From assembly GCF_023343835.1 (NCBI RefSeq), contig NC_064434.1:11513505-11577504 (forward strand): DNA of 64,000 nucleotides, given 5' to 3'. Below, piece by piece: positions 48,701-60,618 of this stretch. Both the position numbers and the translations under genes were made by a program. Each line of letters opens with the position of its first letter. The stretch's first letter is position 1. The stretch comes from Lagopus muta. Its lineage: Eukaryota > Chordata > Aves > Galliformes > Phasianidae. Under the pieces are notes generated by a model that worked only from the letters and a program-made list of their open reading frames with translations, did no database searches and had not been told where the DNA came from.

Positions 48701-51700
48701 TTTTATCCATGGCAGGTTCTTTCCTCTACTCCTCTTAGACAAAACAGGTCAGGATCTTTACAATGGTGATCATTGGCTTGATTCTGGGTCAAATAACATT
48801 ATTTGTAGTTCTACCAAGCTCTTATTTTTGTATGTGTTATATTAAAGCTAAGTTCTTTGCAGATCCTTTAAGGTGCATCAATTTGACTTTAAGTAATTGG
48901 CTTTACTCATAAGTAAAGGATAACATATTCCTCCCCATTTATTCTTTCTAATGTAAATGAATTGGAATATGTTGTCTGACATGACTCATATGACCATTAA
49001 TAATTAGATTGGATTTTTCTCTGGTAAGGTGACAAAGTCTAGAACTGATTTCATTTCTGAGCTTTTATAAACATCCCGAGGAAGCTGGAAAATAGCATTT
49101 TCCACAGTTCAACAAACAAAATTATGTTCTATTTGGCAAGACGATGACTTAGGATAAAGAGGTAGGCTTCTTAGTAGTGACTCATCAATTTACTGTTTCT
49201 CTCTGGTCCCTTTTAATTGCCATTCCCAACAGTGTGCTATAAATGACTGTTTTTTTAACATTTCAGAATCTTGGTGTGTCTAGATCTCTAGGGAGAAATG
49301 CATAAAATGTTATTTTTCCAGCAGTTTAACCTACTAAATTCCAAATACAAGCAAATAATTGAGATTAAAAGAGGCAAATGTGAGTAATTACTCCAGAGTT
49401 AAAATTCAATCTTACAATCACCAGAGTGAAGTCACTAGAGAATTGTGACATTGCTTGAAGATCAGGAAATAATGGAAAGCAATAGTGGAATGCTTTTCTA
49501 GTTAATATTTTTGTGATTTTTTTTCTTTTCTTTTAAATATTCACAAATTCTCTAAGTTGTTCAGGAAGTTCCCATTAACCATTATCAAATCCTTGACAAA
49601 ATTAGCAGATATTTTTCTCAAATAATCTCCCTTTAAACTGTGATCTAAAATGGCACATATATTTATTATCTTTTCCCAGCTGAAATCTTACTAAATTTGT
49701 TATTGTGGTTAGGCACTAATTCCTAAAACAGGGCTCTGCCTAACCATGCACTCATTTTCATAAATATTTTCCATTATCCTTATTTTCCATCATCCTTCAT
49801 CTGATCTTGTGCAATGACATCTAGACGTACAATTTTGTTTTGATAAGTAAAACTGTACAGTGCCAGTTTATTCATTTACAACCTGCCATTGCCCATAGGA
49901 AGAAGAGTGAGTGTGTGCACTGCTACATGTTCAGAATAACATGTGCGTTTCTTTCTCAGAACAGCAAGCATCGTATACTTCTAGGTAGGTACTCAGTTAC
50001 AAATTCATGTTGAGAAAGTGTTCTGGCTTTCAAACCATTTGTACTTTTTTACTCATAACCTGAAAGGGTTTTTTAAGGTATGCATAGTTATCACTTGAAT
50101 ATATAGAAATTGAGGCTCATATCCTGTAAGGTAATAAATAAAAGACTCCAGTACAGTTTGTGCTAACAGAAGACTGTAAAGCTGTTTGAAGGTTCTCTTC
50201 TTTACCCAGCAATCCTCATGGATATTTCAAATTCTTGTGGATATTTCAAAACAAAATAGTGCTGAACTTAAACATTTTAAGACTTTCATGCTGACTCCTA
50301 CAACAGCTGAAAGAATTTTGAATTCACGAGTGACGAAAAATGATTAATATATTATCTGCACATATTATCTGCCCTTACATCACAAGTGAGACTGCAGCGT
50401 TTCTCAGGGTGCTTTGTGTGGAAGAACAATATTTCACACATTGAAAGTTTCTTCTCATTTCCTTTTCTTCCTGGAATGTTAGGACCACAACAGAGTTGTA
50501 CTGCTGAGCACTAGAAATTATTCAGCCCATTGTCTGAACGTGAGGTTGGAAAAAACAGTGCATGATGCCATTTGATAGCTGTATGTTGGAAATGTTTTCA
50601 TCCACTGTGCAACAGAAAAGGAAAGATATTAGCAAAAAATATGGATGGAACTGAAAAACAGTATTTGAGAGCTCTGAGTCAGTGCTATGAGGCCATTAGT
50701 AACTGAAAATGAAGAGCTGATAGTATTTAGACTAAATATTTACAATTTATTCAGCATGTATCAAGTCTGGTCTTCAGCCATTGTGTCTGGTCACATGGGT
50801 ATTAGTAAATTGTCTTTTCCTCTTGGTAGCTATGTTCACACTCTATTGAGGTTTAAACCTATGCATCACATCTCTGCTGGTGTCAAATACAATAGGAAAA
50901 TTAGCCAGACTAATTGCTCCATCAACTAAGAATGACCATATGCTGCTACCCAAAAATCAGGACAAGATTCCTTTCTTCCTGTCTGTCTGAGCAAGCAAGG
51001 TTTCCTATGTAAAGTAAAATTTAGCTACAGGCTTTACTCTTGGTATTGCCTGTACAACCATCCTACCCTGAAAATCTGAAGGCTCAGGTGTAATTGGAAC
51101 TTCCTGGCAGGTGATATGTGTAATGCCACTAGAAAATGAACTGGCTGCCAAGGTCTGACTTTTTTCCTCATTAATTAAAACATTTTTGGCAAACGCTTTT
51201 GCTTTAGTTCATCTTACACTGGTCCAAAAATTTCAGTTCAAGTGGCACAATCTGAATGCCCCCAGCTATTGCTCACAATCATAGCTCTGATTCCAAAAAC
51301 CAACAAAAAAATGAGCCAGAATCCTATTCCATTATTCTTGGCTGAAGTACATCATTGGCCAGCCAGCTTTGTGATCAATTTTTTTTTTTTTTTGTAGGAA
51401 AATGTATCAAACTTATTTATGAGGCTGGGCTTTTAAAAAATTAGTAATAGTGTCTTCACTAGAGTCTATTCCAGCAGAGAGTCTGAGCTACAAGATTGTC
51501 TTGCTGTTTCTCTGCCTGACCTTGATTTAAAAAGCATGAACAAGACGGACTCTTCATTAGCAATGGGAAGACTTGTTTTGTCTTCAAGGCTTCCTTTCTA
51601 GACTACAGCGTAAAAATGGTCCTATTCTCTGCCTCAGTTTACTTCAACTATAAAATGTATGTGATAATTTCTGTTGTAAAATACATCTGTGAATGGAAAG

Positions 51701-53694
51701 CTTTACAGAAGAACTAATTACCATTACGCTTAAACAGTCCAGCAGTGCAATTAAGTGCTTTTTATGTCTTGATAATTGTATTTCACTAAGGAAGAGTGGG
51801 CAAGCATCCATCAAACTTTCTGGCTGTGACTGAAATTGTAAGCTGACAGAAATGTTGTGGTACAGTCATTGATAATCACAGTTATGAATAGCTCTGAAAC
51901 AAATCTGTGAAAGAATTCACAGCCTCTTCAGATTTACATTATTTATAGCATACCCCAGGATGAGGTAAATTTCAGTCACATACAGCTTGTTTAAAAGCCG
52001 AATAAATTTTTATCAGTCTCCTGAATGCTAACAGATGAAAGACCCTGTTCAGATCTTTAAGCCTTATTTGGTAGATAGCCTGGCAAGAGCTAATTGGTGC
52101 TGCTGGCATTCTGTGCAGAGGTTAACATGAAATAAAGCTGTTTTATAAAATTATTATTTATAGTTTCACACAGATGGATTTGATTTGTAGTGTGGAAATT
52201 CCATAAAGCATCTGCAGTACCCAGAGGAAAGAGGAGAAGAATAAATAGAAGGAGTAATAGGTACATAGCCTGGTTTTAGGAATATATCCATTTCACAGAG
52301 CTTCTCTTTACAACTTCTGAAGTCCTTATTTGGCAAAGCTTTTTACTGAATCAGTGGTGAGCAAGGGCCATATGATTTACTGATAATTAGGTAAAAGCAG
52401 TTTGTTTCAGGGTAATATGGAACAGTGGCTCTTTTTACCACCTCTTCCAATCATTGCACTGGGATTTTTGAAGAGCAAAATTTTCTGCTAGCCAGATATG
52501 CAAAGCATTGGCCAAGAAATGGTCTGACTAAAATACAGTTAGAATAGGTTCTGTATCCTGGCACATCAGTTTCCTCCATGTTCCCATTTAAGGGGTAAAT
52601 GTATGCTCTTTTACTGAGTTAAGACATTATCATAGCTCACATCTCACCCCGAAAGACACTTGTATGTCTTGTGGTGGGATAGCACCATTCAGAGTCTCTT
52701 CAGAAAATAGATTATGCTTTGGTTCCCAGGAGAAGAGGTGCAAAAACCAGATCAAATACAGGTGAGAGCTCTGCAGTACTACACACCCTGCAAAGGACAT
52801 CAGCAGAAAGACAAACAACTGTTCTTGCAAACCAGTGGTATTTCAACATGGAGCAAAACTGACTTTAGCATGACTTAAATACTTAAATCGACGACGAAGG
52901 AGTACTAGCATGTATTACATAATCTTTGGCAAACATGCAGATATCCAGTTTTCTGAGCAATAAATGATGAATGAATAAGGTCTGGTCTTATTTATGGTGA
53001 CACACAGCACTGTGTTGCTGAAAACCTGTCAAATTTCTATTCCAGTGGCACTGACATGAAGCATCTTAGTGCCCTACATATTGAGGAGAGAGGCGTAGGT
53101 ACCATAAAATAGCATTCATCATACAAAACACAGCTAGCAAAAACAAAATGCCTGAGAGCAGAGGGGTATATTTATTCACCTTCTCTCCTCACATTGCTTG
53201 CTGACACTTCTGTGGTAGCTGCCCATGTAAAATAAGGATTCAGGACCAAGAGCTGTTTCTCGACTCCAACCACTGGCTTAGTGAATTTCCATAGAAATGA
53301 CTAGTTTGCTTTCATTCAAAATAGGTAGTTTATCCTACTTTTTCCAAACTAATCTAATGGTTAGAACATTTATCTCCTCAGCTTGATGCACTCAGGGCTG
53401 CACCTCCTAGTTCCCTACCCAGCAGGTGATAGGTGAGCACTGGGGTGAGAAGAGCTGCCTTTGGCACTTCCCTTCCTGTATCTGGGTCATTCTGTGTGAG
53501 ACTCTATGGCAGTAGCCACTTTTATAACCCTGTGCTTAGAGAATAGGATCTGATCTCACATGAAAGGTCAGGCCTTCCTTCTTTGTCAGGAATGCTCTAT
53601 CCACAAACGTTAGTCACACTGGTGCTTTGAGGCCCTGACTGCTTCTCATGGGCTAATAACTGGGCAGCACGTAATTCTTTAGCATTAACATAGG
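42789..53694. other. Long unique AT-rich stretch, no gene seen
   Basis: About 10.9 kb with no recognisable transposon, RNA gene or convincing exon. The longest frame, 45104-45595 (163 codons, plus), has no recognised domain, no conserved-looking motif and no splice-site support, and an 89-codon frame is open opposite it; I do not call it. The stretch free of repeats could hold conserved noncoding elements, which cannot be judged without alignment. Confidence 0.45.
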
Positions 53695-53756
53695 TGAACT
53701 AAGATATTTAATTGCTATGTCATATATAAAAGATAGCAATTAAATATCTTAGTTCA
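53695..53756. repeat. Perfect 24-bp inverted repeat, 14-bp spacer
   Basis: The left arm (53695-53718, TGAACTAAGATATTTAATTG...) is exactly complementary to the right arm (53733-53756), with spacer GTCATATATAAAAG. The DNA or its RNA can form a 24-bp hairpin without mismatches. It is very AT-rich and is followed by further ATATTTAG repeats. No flanking duplication was seen. Confidence 0.93.
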
Positions 53757-54102
53757 TTTAAGATATTTAGATATTTAGGTATATTAAAGAGTTCACTGTT
53801 TTATATGTGAGTATGTGTCATTTTTTACCTCTGACTAACAAGAGTTGAGGGATTCACATTGCAAAAAGAGCTAAACTTTTTTACAACAAATGACATCAAT
53901 GCAGCTCTTGGCACTTTTTCACAAATCACCTTCCTATGCTACGTAGTAGTACAATATGGAAAAATAAGGGCAAGTTTTAGCCTTCCTGTTCATCTGCCTG
54001 CCCTCAAGACTTCTTGGAAATCATTGATCAGCTAGATGATCAATTTCAGGAAAGGATGCATGTAATGATAGATGCCATAGGCAGAGAAGTTATAAAAGTT
54101 AT

Positions 54103-54430
54103 TGTATGGGAACTGCTGAGTCACGGCCTGAACCTCTGATTAATCATCTGAGGTGAGCCATGAGTCAGCCAGAGGAGCACAGGTGAAGGCAATTCACCTG
54201 TGCTGCCGGAAGGGGTGGAGCCTGGCTCCACCCCTCCTGGACCTATTTAAGAGCTGGCTACCAGAGGGGAAGGATCTCTTCTGGAGATCCCCTCTTTTGG
54301 TATCTTCTGGTGAGCTCAACCCAAGGGTAAGCTCTTCCACTTATTCTCTTTTTGTGATCCTTGTTTACTTTGCCTTACTCTCTTGATTATATTGCGATTA
54401 TAACGTCTTGATATCTATTGATTATACACA
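54103..54430 (+). repeat. LTR-like interspersed repeat, copy 2
   Basis: It is related to the block at 33709-34069, from TGTATGGGAACTGC through GGCCTGAACC, GAGCACAGGTGAAGGCAATTCA, GGTGGAGCCTGGCTCCACCC and the TATA-like CTATTTAAGAGCTGG, to GATTATACACA. The central GTGGAGCCTGGCTCCAC is a near-perfect palindrome. A GGGTAAG donor-like word follows in both copies. The right end is uncertain because GATTATA-type words repeat tandemly to about 54462. It best fits a solo LTR of an ERV family I cannot name. Confidence 0.55.
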
Positions 54431-54462
54431 ATTATATTGTGATTATAACATCTTGGTTATAC

Positions 54463-55487
54463 AGTTATTTGTTTGTCTCCTAATGATCCTAGTTTGTTGG
54501 AAGAAAAAAGTAATTACATATAACATTAAAAAATTAATAAACATTAAAAAAATACATTACGTATGCATAAAAGGTTACATATTACTATGATTTCATTTAA
54601 TATCTAGGCATCCGTATGCATTTACTGTTTTGCTGGGAGGGTTTAAATACCCAGAGGATGACCTTTATTTATTTATTTAATATGGGTCAATATTTTCCAA
54701 CTTACAGGGGTTAAATTGAAAGCATTGCTAATGAGATGCTATTCCTGGCTATTAAACTGAAAGAAGGGTCTATTTAATTATAAAGTATGTAATAAAGCAT
54801 AATCATCTTGTAATGTAGCAGCTGAATTCTTACTTTTCTCATCTGAATTCTTCTGTGTCCATTTATAAACATTGCCTAGCATGTTACAAAATGTTTTAAT
54901 ATTTATGTGAATGTAGTTATTCTGCAAAATAACAATAACAATATGGATTTGTCTTTTTATTTCACCAAGAATATTTCAATTCTAGTAGACATTTTGTCCT
55001 TTATCAGAAATGGACGATAATAAAACATGGAGGAGCTGGGATGAACATTATTGTTGTTTGCCAGTATGTTTTACGTTTTCATGTAGCCATTTAAAATACA
55101 AAATAATTTCACTTTAAAGACTTGTGAAGTGTACTGGAGCTAGTAATTCTAAACAACTACAAGATGAATGGTTAAGCAAATTATGTTTCTTTTTCCTTGT
55201 TCTAACTGAGATAGAAAAATATTTATAGTACAAGTTCCTCTTCCAGAATGACTTGTTCACTAGGACTCTAAAAAGCTGAGACATGAACAACTCTAAGAAC
55301 TAATTAGTAATAATGTGCCAAGAGCTGGTTGGGTGCCACTTACTGGATGACTTTAAGTCCTGGTTTTCACATCAGTCGTGATTTTCATTAAATCTTTGCC
55401 TTCCTTCTTCTGGGAAGAACTGTCGGGAGTTATCAGGTGGCAGTACTTCTTTCAAGGCCACCAATGAGGAAAGGTCAGTTGTAAACG
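54463..55487. other. Unique AT-rich sequence, no gene seen
   Basis: Nothing recognised between the LTR-like repeat and the next CR1. Confidence 0.4.
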
Positions 55488-56432
55488 AATCACAGAATCA
55501 CAGAATTGTAGGGGTTGGAAGGGACCTCCAGAGATCATTGAGTCCAACCCCCCTGCCAAAGCAGGTTCCCTACACCAGGTCGCACAGGTCGGCATCCAGG
55601 CAGGTCTTGAACATCTCCAGAGAAGGAGACTCCACCGCCTCCCTGGGCAGCCTGTTCCAGTGCTCCGTCACCTCACCGTAAAGAAGTTCTTGTGCACATT
55701 CATGCAGAACTTCCTATGCTGCAGTTTCCAGCTGTTTCCCCTTGTCCTGTCTCCACTCACCACTGAAAAGAGTCCAGCCTCGCCATTCTGCCCCCCACAC
55801 CTTAGATATTTATAGACCTGGATCAGGTCCCCTCTCAGTCTCCTTTTCTCAAGGCTGAACTGACCCAGTTCACTCAGCCTTTCCTCATAGGAGAGGTGCT
55901 CCAGGCCCTTCACCATCTTTGTGGCTCTCCGCTGGACTGTTTCCAAGAGATCCCTGTCTTTTTGTACTGGGGAGCCCAGAACTGGATGCAGTACTCCAGA
56001 TGAGGCCTTACCAGGGCAGAGTAGAGGGGGAGGATCACCTCCCTCGACCTGCTGGCCACGCTCTTTTTAATGCACCCCAGGATGCCATTGGCCCTCTTGG
56101 CCACAAGGGCACACTGCTGGCTCACGGCCAACCTGTTGTCCACCAGGATACCCAGGTCCCTCTCTGCAGAGCTCCCCTCCAGCAGGTCATCCCCCAACCT
56201 GTACTGGTGCATGCAATTATTCCTCCCCAGATGCAAAACTCTACGCTTGCTTTTGTTAAATCTCATCTGTTTTTTTTTTGCCCAGCTCTCCAGCCTGTCC
56301 AGGTCTTGCTGAATGGCAGCACAGCCTTCAGGCGTGTCAGCCAATCCTCCCAACTTCGTATCATCAGCAAACTTGCTGAGGGTGGCCACTATCCCCTCAT
56401 CAAGGTCATTAATGAAGATGTTGAACAAAAAC
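55488..56432 (-). mobile_element. CR1 LINE, 5'-truncated, relatively young
   Basis: A minus-strand CR1 of about 945 bp. The 3' tail (complement AATCACAGAATCACAGAATTG) starts at 55488, followed by a well-kept 3' UTR (GTAGGGGTTGGAAGGGACCT) and ORF2 C-terminus. It is cut off at about 56432, just upstream of the [10 protein letters not shown] word. This is the best preserved CR1 in the window. Its tail matches the copy at 17897-18903, suggesting the same subfamily. Confidence 0.94.
55668..56432 (-). pseudogene. CR1 ORF2 C-terminal remnant
   Basis: From 56432 to about 55925 one frame encodes [13 protein letters not shown], then [11 protein letters not shown] with the catalytic FADD intact, then the thumb-like region with [13 protein letters not shown] and [10 protein letters not shown] frameshift near 55925 moves the reading to the frame at 55668-55946, which carries [19 protein letters not shown] and the RRLRGDLI word typical of the CR1 ORF2 end. 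The N-terminal endonuclease and early reverse-transcriptase motifs are missing by 5' truncation. The open frame continues into unrelated DNA upstream to 56632. It is not functional alone. Confidence 0.88.
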
Positions 56433-56744
56433 GAAGAGACGACTGAGATGAGTCTTGAAGGGGAAGAAGGTGAGAGAAGGTGATCACCATGGCTTAACTG
56501 CTGTGCTGGTACTCTGTGGTTGAAGGAGAGGCACAGTAACTCAAGAGTTTGAGAACACATTGGAGAGGTGTAGGATCTCTGGCAAATGCCTGGGAACATC
56601 TTGCTTTCAGCAATTAAATTGGTGATGTTCATGATTATGAGAAAAAGGACTAGTTCTTGAAGTCAGTTGTATGCCTAATCCTGAACTTCTTGAACACCTT
56701 TATATTCTGTGAAATAAGCAAAGATTTTGCCTGTCTGATTAAAA

Positions 56745-56795
56745 CATATATATATATATATATATATCATAGTAAACATATATATATATATATAG
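56745..56795. repeat. Two AT-dinucleotide runs
   Basis: ATATAT runs at about 56746-56768 and 56778-56794 are separated by CATAGTAAAC. Each is self-complementary and together they can extrude as a cruciform. Confidence 0.85.
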
Positions 56796-59103
56796 CATGT
56801 ATATATTAGGGTTGTACTGAGGCAACATATATCTTTACAAGAGATGTATTGTAATTCTTTTTTTCCTGGATTTAGAAAGTGAAACTTTACTAAACTAGAT
56901 ATTCTGAAATGTCACAAGTAATAGCTAATTGACATTAGCCCCCTGTTAATGGCGTTTGGCATATAATTTCTTTGGCTTTATTCTGGAAAGTGAATACGAA
57001 TACAAAGAGTAATTGCTTATAGTTAGCTTACTGAGCTACAGTTTGAACTGCAATTTGACCAGATATGAGTGGAAAATACCGTTGGCTCATTTATACTATT
57101 TATCTTGCTGTGGAAGAACAGAGATAAAGGCCATACTTTGTTATAAATACTTGTAAGCATACATGTTGGAACAATTGTGACTTTTCCATTATCTGGAAGT
57201 CAAGCATATGAAAGAGAACGGAAGTGTTCCTGTCATTCTGTCTTCCACTATCTTCTAAACTTACAGGTCCACATCTCTCTACCATTATTTTCCAGCCTCC
57301 CTGCATTGATTTCTTCTCTTCTTATGCCACTAACTACCATTGTGGACGCTACTGGCATAAAATAACTTGTTCATTGATGTTGTTCACATCTATCACTTGC
57401 AACAGCTGACTGCCAACTGGTTACCTGGAACTGAGAAGCTATTTGATCATTTAGTCTGAACTTGTGTGCTAGCAATAGAAAAATCATTTTTCTAATTTAT
57501 TTATTTTTTTTAAAGGAAGAACAATAAATGGAACAAGTTGCAATACAGTCCTCGTATCTTTTTAATTACACATGAAAGAAGAATACGTAGCTAATATTTA
57601 AACCAACTGTCCATTTAACTATTCTGTTTCATATCTGTGTTATTTGCTTTACTCCTCCTTTCCTGTTGTTTTTTTTTTTTTTTTTAATTTCTCCCAGTCT
57701 TTCAGTATTGTCCAAACTCTTGTTCATCTCTCTCTTCTCCATTTCACATAGCCTAGAGGATTGCACCTTTTTACTTTTCCCATTTTGAATGCACTTGCAT
57801 GCAGATAACTTCATTTAGGCAGTTTCATGTTGTACAGCAATTTCATTTCCCAAGGAGGAAAAAGAAAATAATAATAATAATAATATATATCTATATGCCT
57901 ACATTGAGTAAGCGAAATGACCTAACTTAATTGATGTCTGTGAGTCTGTGGAGAAAAATATGAAGGATACCTGGTACCTGGCAATGAATGCATTTCAGGG
58001 CCCTTACTTTGGGCTCATTCTAATCTTGCTGTGCTGTTTAAATACTCATTAGCCAAAGTGTTAATGTAGGTGTACACCTGCAACACATCTTCCAGATTAG
58101 TTTCATCCAAAATGAGTGTAGTTTGCCTTCTCTGAGGCCACTTCGTGTTGCAAACCAAAACACAGTAAGGGTGAGGATGAGAAGGTTTGCTTCAAAAGCA
58201 TGTTCTTGATCCAAGCTAAAACACTAAGTAGGTGCACTTATATGGAGGCAGGGTGTTTCTTCACCTCTCCTTTCTCTCTGTTGGAAAAAAAGATCTAGAA
58301 TCTAATTTCTGAATGAATTAAATGTTACACGTTACCACTTATTCTCATGTCAGACTGTTCTTCTTAGTCTGATATTAAATTGCTTGATATATTAATGTAT
58401 TTATTATTTTCTCACAACCTTTTAGCCTTCATTGTGACAGAATTACACTACGAACATCTCCAAATGAGGGAATATTTACAGCATCATTTTGCAAAATAGC
58501 ACACGTTCTTATCTATCTTAGCTGATTCCACTTTATCTTTTTCACAGGAGCACCTTGTTGGTAATGTAATTCTTTTATTAATAAATGTATGCCCTCAGTC
58601 ATTTTCAGTTCATAAATATCAAGCTTTTTAGAGACTTGGTTTTATTAGTCCCTAAGATCAGTTGTTGCAGCCTGGACTACTGAATTTAGTACATCATTTC
58701 GATCCTTGATACCACTTGGCTATTCATCCTCCCCAGTTAATCGCTAACTCACCTCCCTAGACACTGAAACCCTTGATGCTTCTCCTCTCAACAGCAGGCA
58801 TTGCCATGTCTCTTGTAAAAAATTCCTGTTTTATAATGTCTCATCATATTTTCCTCTACTTAAATCTCTTATGTCATACTTAAAAAAAAAAAAATAGATT
58901 TCAGAATTCTTACAAAGTAGAAAAGATTTACTCCAATGTCTCATCACAGAAAGCTATCTAAATAGTATGGCTTAGGCAAACCCTATCAAATCAATTTTGC
59001 ACTTGATTTGATCTTTCCATTTATCTTTAGCTTCAAAAATATCACAACAAAGCATTGTTGTGTATCCCTGCCCATGGACGTGTGATTGGAAGTGGAAGAT
59101 CAT
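56796..59103. other. Unique AT-rich sequence, no gene seen
   Basis: Contains poly-T (57668-57685), an AATAAT run (near 57868) and no recognised gene or transposon. Confidence 0.4.
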
Positions 59104-59212
59104 GGAATCATAGAATCAAAGAATGGGCTAGGTTTAAAAGGACCACAGTGATCATCGAGAGATCATTAATGTCTCTTCCAACCTAAACCATTTTATGATT
59201 CTGTGATCTTCT
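59104..59212. mobile_element. Two CR1 3' ends in inverted orientation
   Basis: The left half (59104-59160, minus orientation) has GGAATCATAGAATCAAAGAAT, a CR1 tail read backwards, followed by TTTAAAAGGACC. The right half (59161-59212, plus orientation) has CTCTTCCAACCTAAACCATT and TTATGATTCTGTGATC, a CR1 tail read forwards. The two meet at the repeated word GATCATCGAGAGATCATTA. Each half is only about 50 bp. Confidence 0.8.
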
Positions 59213-60339
59213 GTGCTGTAAAGTCCATGGTTAAAAGCTTAGTCCTCCGTGATTGGGATCGGATCTCTTTGTAGATTTTGTACTTTTAGTAGGGAGATTT
59301 CCCAAGCTTAAACTACACTGAAGTCCTCAGACTGATTGACTATGTTTACTAGCTAAATTAATTTGTCATTTTGAAATTGAGAATCTAATTATAGCCATAC
59401 CCATGGGTGTGTTTACATTTTGTTTATCTGAATCTAATATTTTTTGATAATATCTCAGAAGATTATCAAAGTCTAAAACAGTCTGACTGTTCTTTTTGTG
59501 TATGAGTGATTTTCTTTTCTATGAAGAAGCAGTTGGGTCCTACCATTATTAATGCTATTCGTCTTTCTTGCTATACTTGGAAAAAGAAGTTATTCATTTT
59601 ACAATGCCAAATAGTATATAATGACTTTGTACATTATTCAGATTCATTGTTAGGACTGCAGGCATAGAACTTTTCTCACAGCTTTCTCCTTAAACACTGG
59701 TGACACAGACAGGCTTTACTTTTGTCTCAATGTATGCACTTATATTCGTATTTTGTTAGTCTATTTTAAAATGTAAGAATGCAAAAAAGAGGATCTACCA
59801 AATCTTGCTCTAGTTATAGCTTTCCTGAGCAATATCTGCCTTTAAATCCCCCAATTTAGTCATGCTTCCTATTTAACAATGCATTTATTGTCCTGTAATT
59901 CCTGCTGTCAGTTTTTATGCAGTATTTCAAGTTTCTCCACTGGATTCTACAAATATTTCTATTATTATCTACAACCATACCAGTTTCTGAAGTCGATAAC
60001 AGTTCTTTTCATAGTGATGTTGCCTCACGCAAATACTTTCCAGCATTATTAATAAAGTTGTGAGTTTTGTTGTTGGGGATTTTGTTTGTTTCTGGCGGTG
60101 GTGGGTTTTGTTGTTCTTGTTGTTTTTGTTTATTTGTTTTGTTTTTGTATAAAACTATTTTATATAAAACCATTGCACTGGCCAGCTTCACTGGAAAAAT
60201 TAATGGAAAAGTCGCTAGAAACTTGTCTATTTGGAAAACATGCAGGCAGAATGTGTGACTGGGAGTCTACAGAAAGTTAGTTACTAATTTAAAGGCAGAC
60301 AAGCCTGGAACAAATCTGAAGCTGTCCAAAGTCTCTTCT
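59213..60339. other. Unique sequence with G/T-rich tract
   Basis: A TTGT/TTTG-rich low-complexity tract lies at about 60060-60150 and creates open frames on both strands that are not genes. Nothing else recognised. Confidence 0.4.
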
Positions 60340-60618
60340 TCCCGATAACAGTGATAGGACTGGAGGTAATTGCCTTAATTTGCACCAGGGGAGGTTCAGT
60401 TTGTATACTAGGAAACGTTTCTTTTCAGAAAAGTGGTGAAGCATTGGCACAGGCTGTCCAGGGAGGTGATATGGTCACTTTCCTTGGAGATGTTAAAGAA
60501 CTGTGGAGATGTGTCACTGAGGGTCATGTTATGGTCGGAATGGTAGGGATGTGTTGTGGTTGTACTAGATGATCTCTGTGGTCTTTTCCAACCTCAATGA
60601 TTCTATGACTCTGTGAAG
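60340..60618 (+). mobile_element. CR1 LINE 3' end (plus)
   Basis: A plus-strand CR1 fragment starting at about AGTGATAGGACTGGAGG, with CCAGGGGAGGTTCAG, AGTGGTGAAGCATTGGCA, CAGGCTGTCCAGGGAGGTG and GATGATCTCTGTGGTC, ending in CAACCTCAATGATTCTATGACTCTGTGAAG. A 73-codon frame at 60351-60572 lies inside it and is a CR1 leftover. Confidence 0.92.

Noticed and set aside
55919..56446. 175-codon plus-strand frame
   Set aside because: It is antisense to the CR1 ORF2 remnant.
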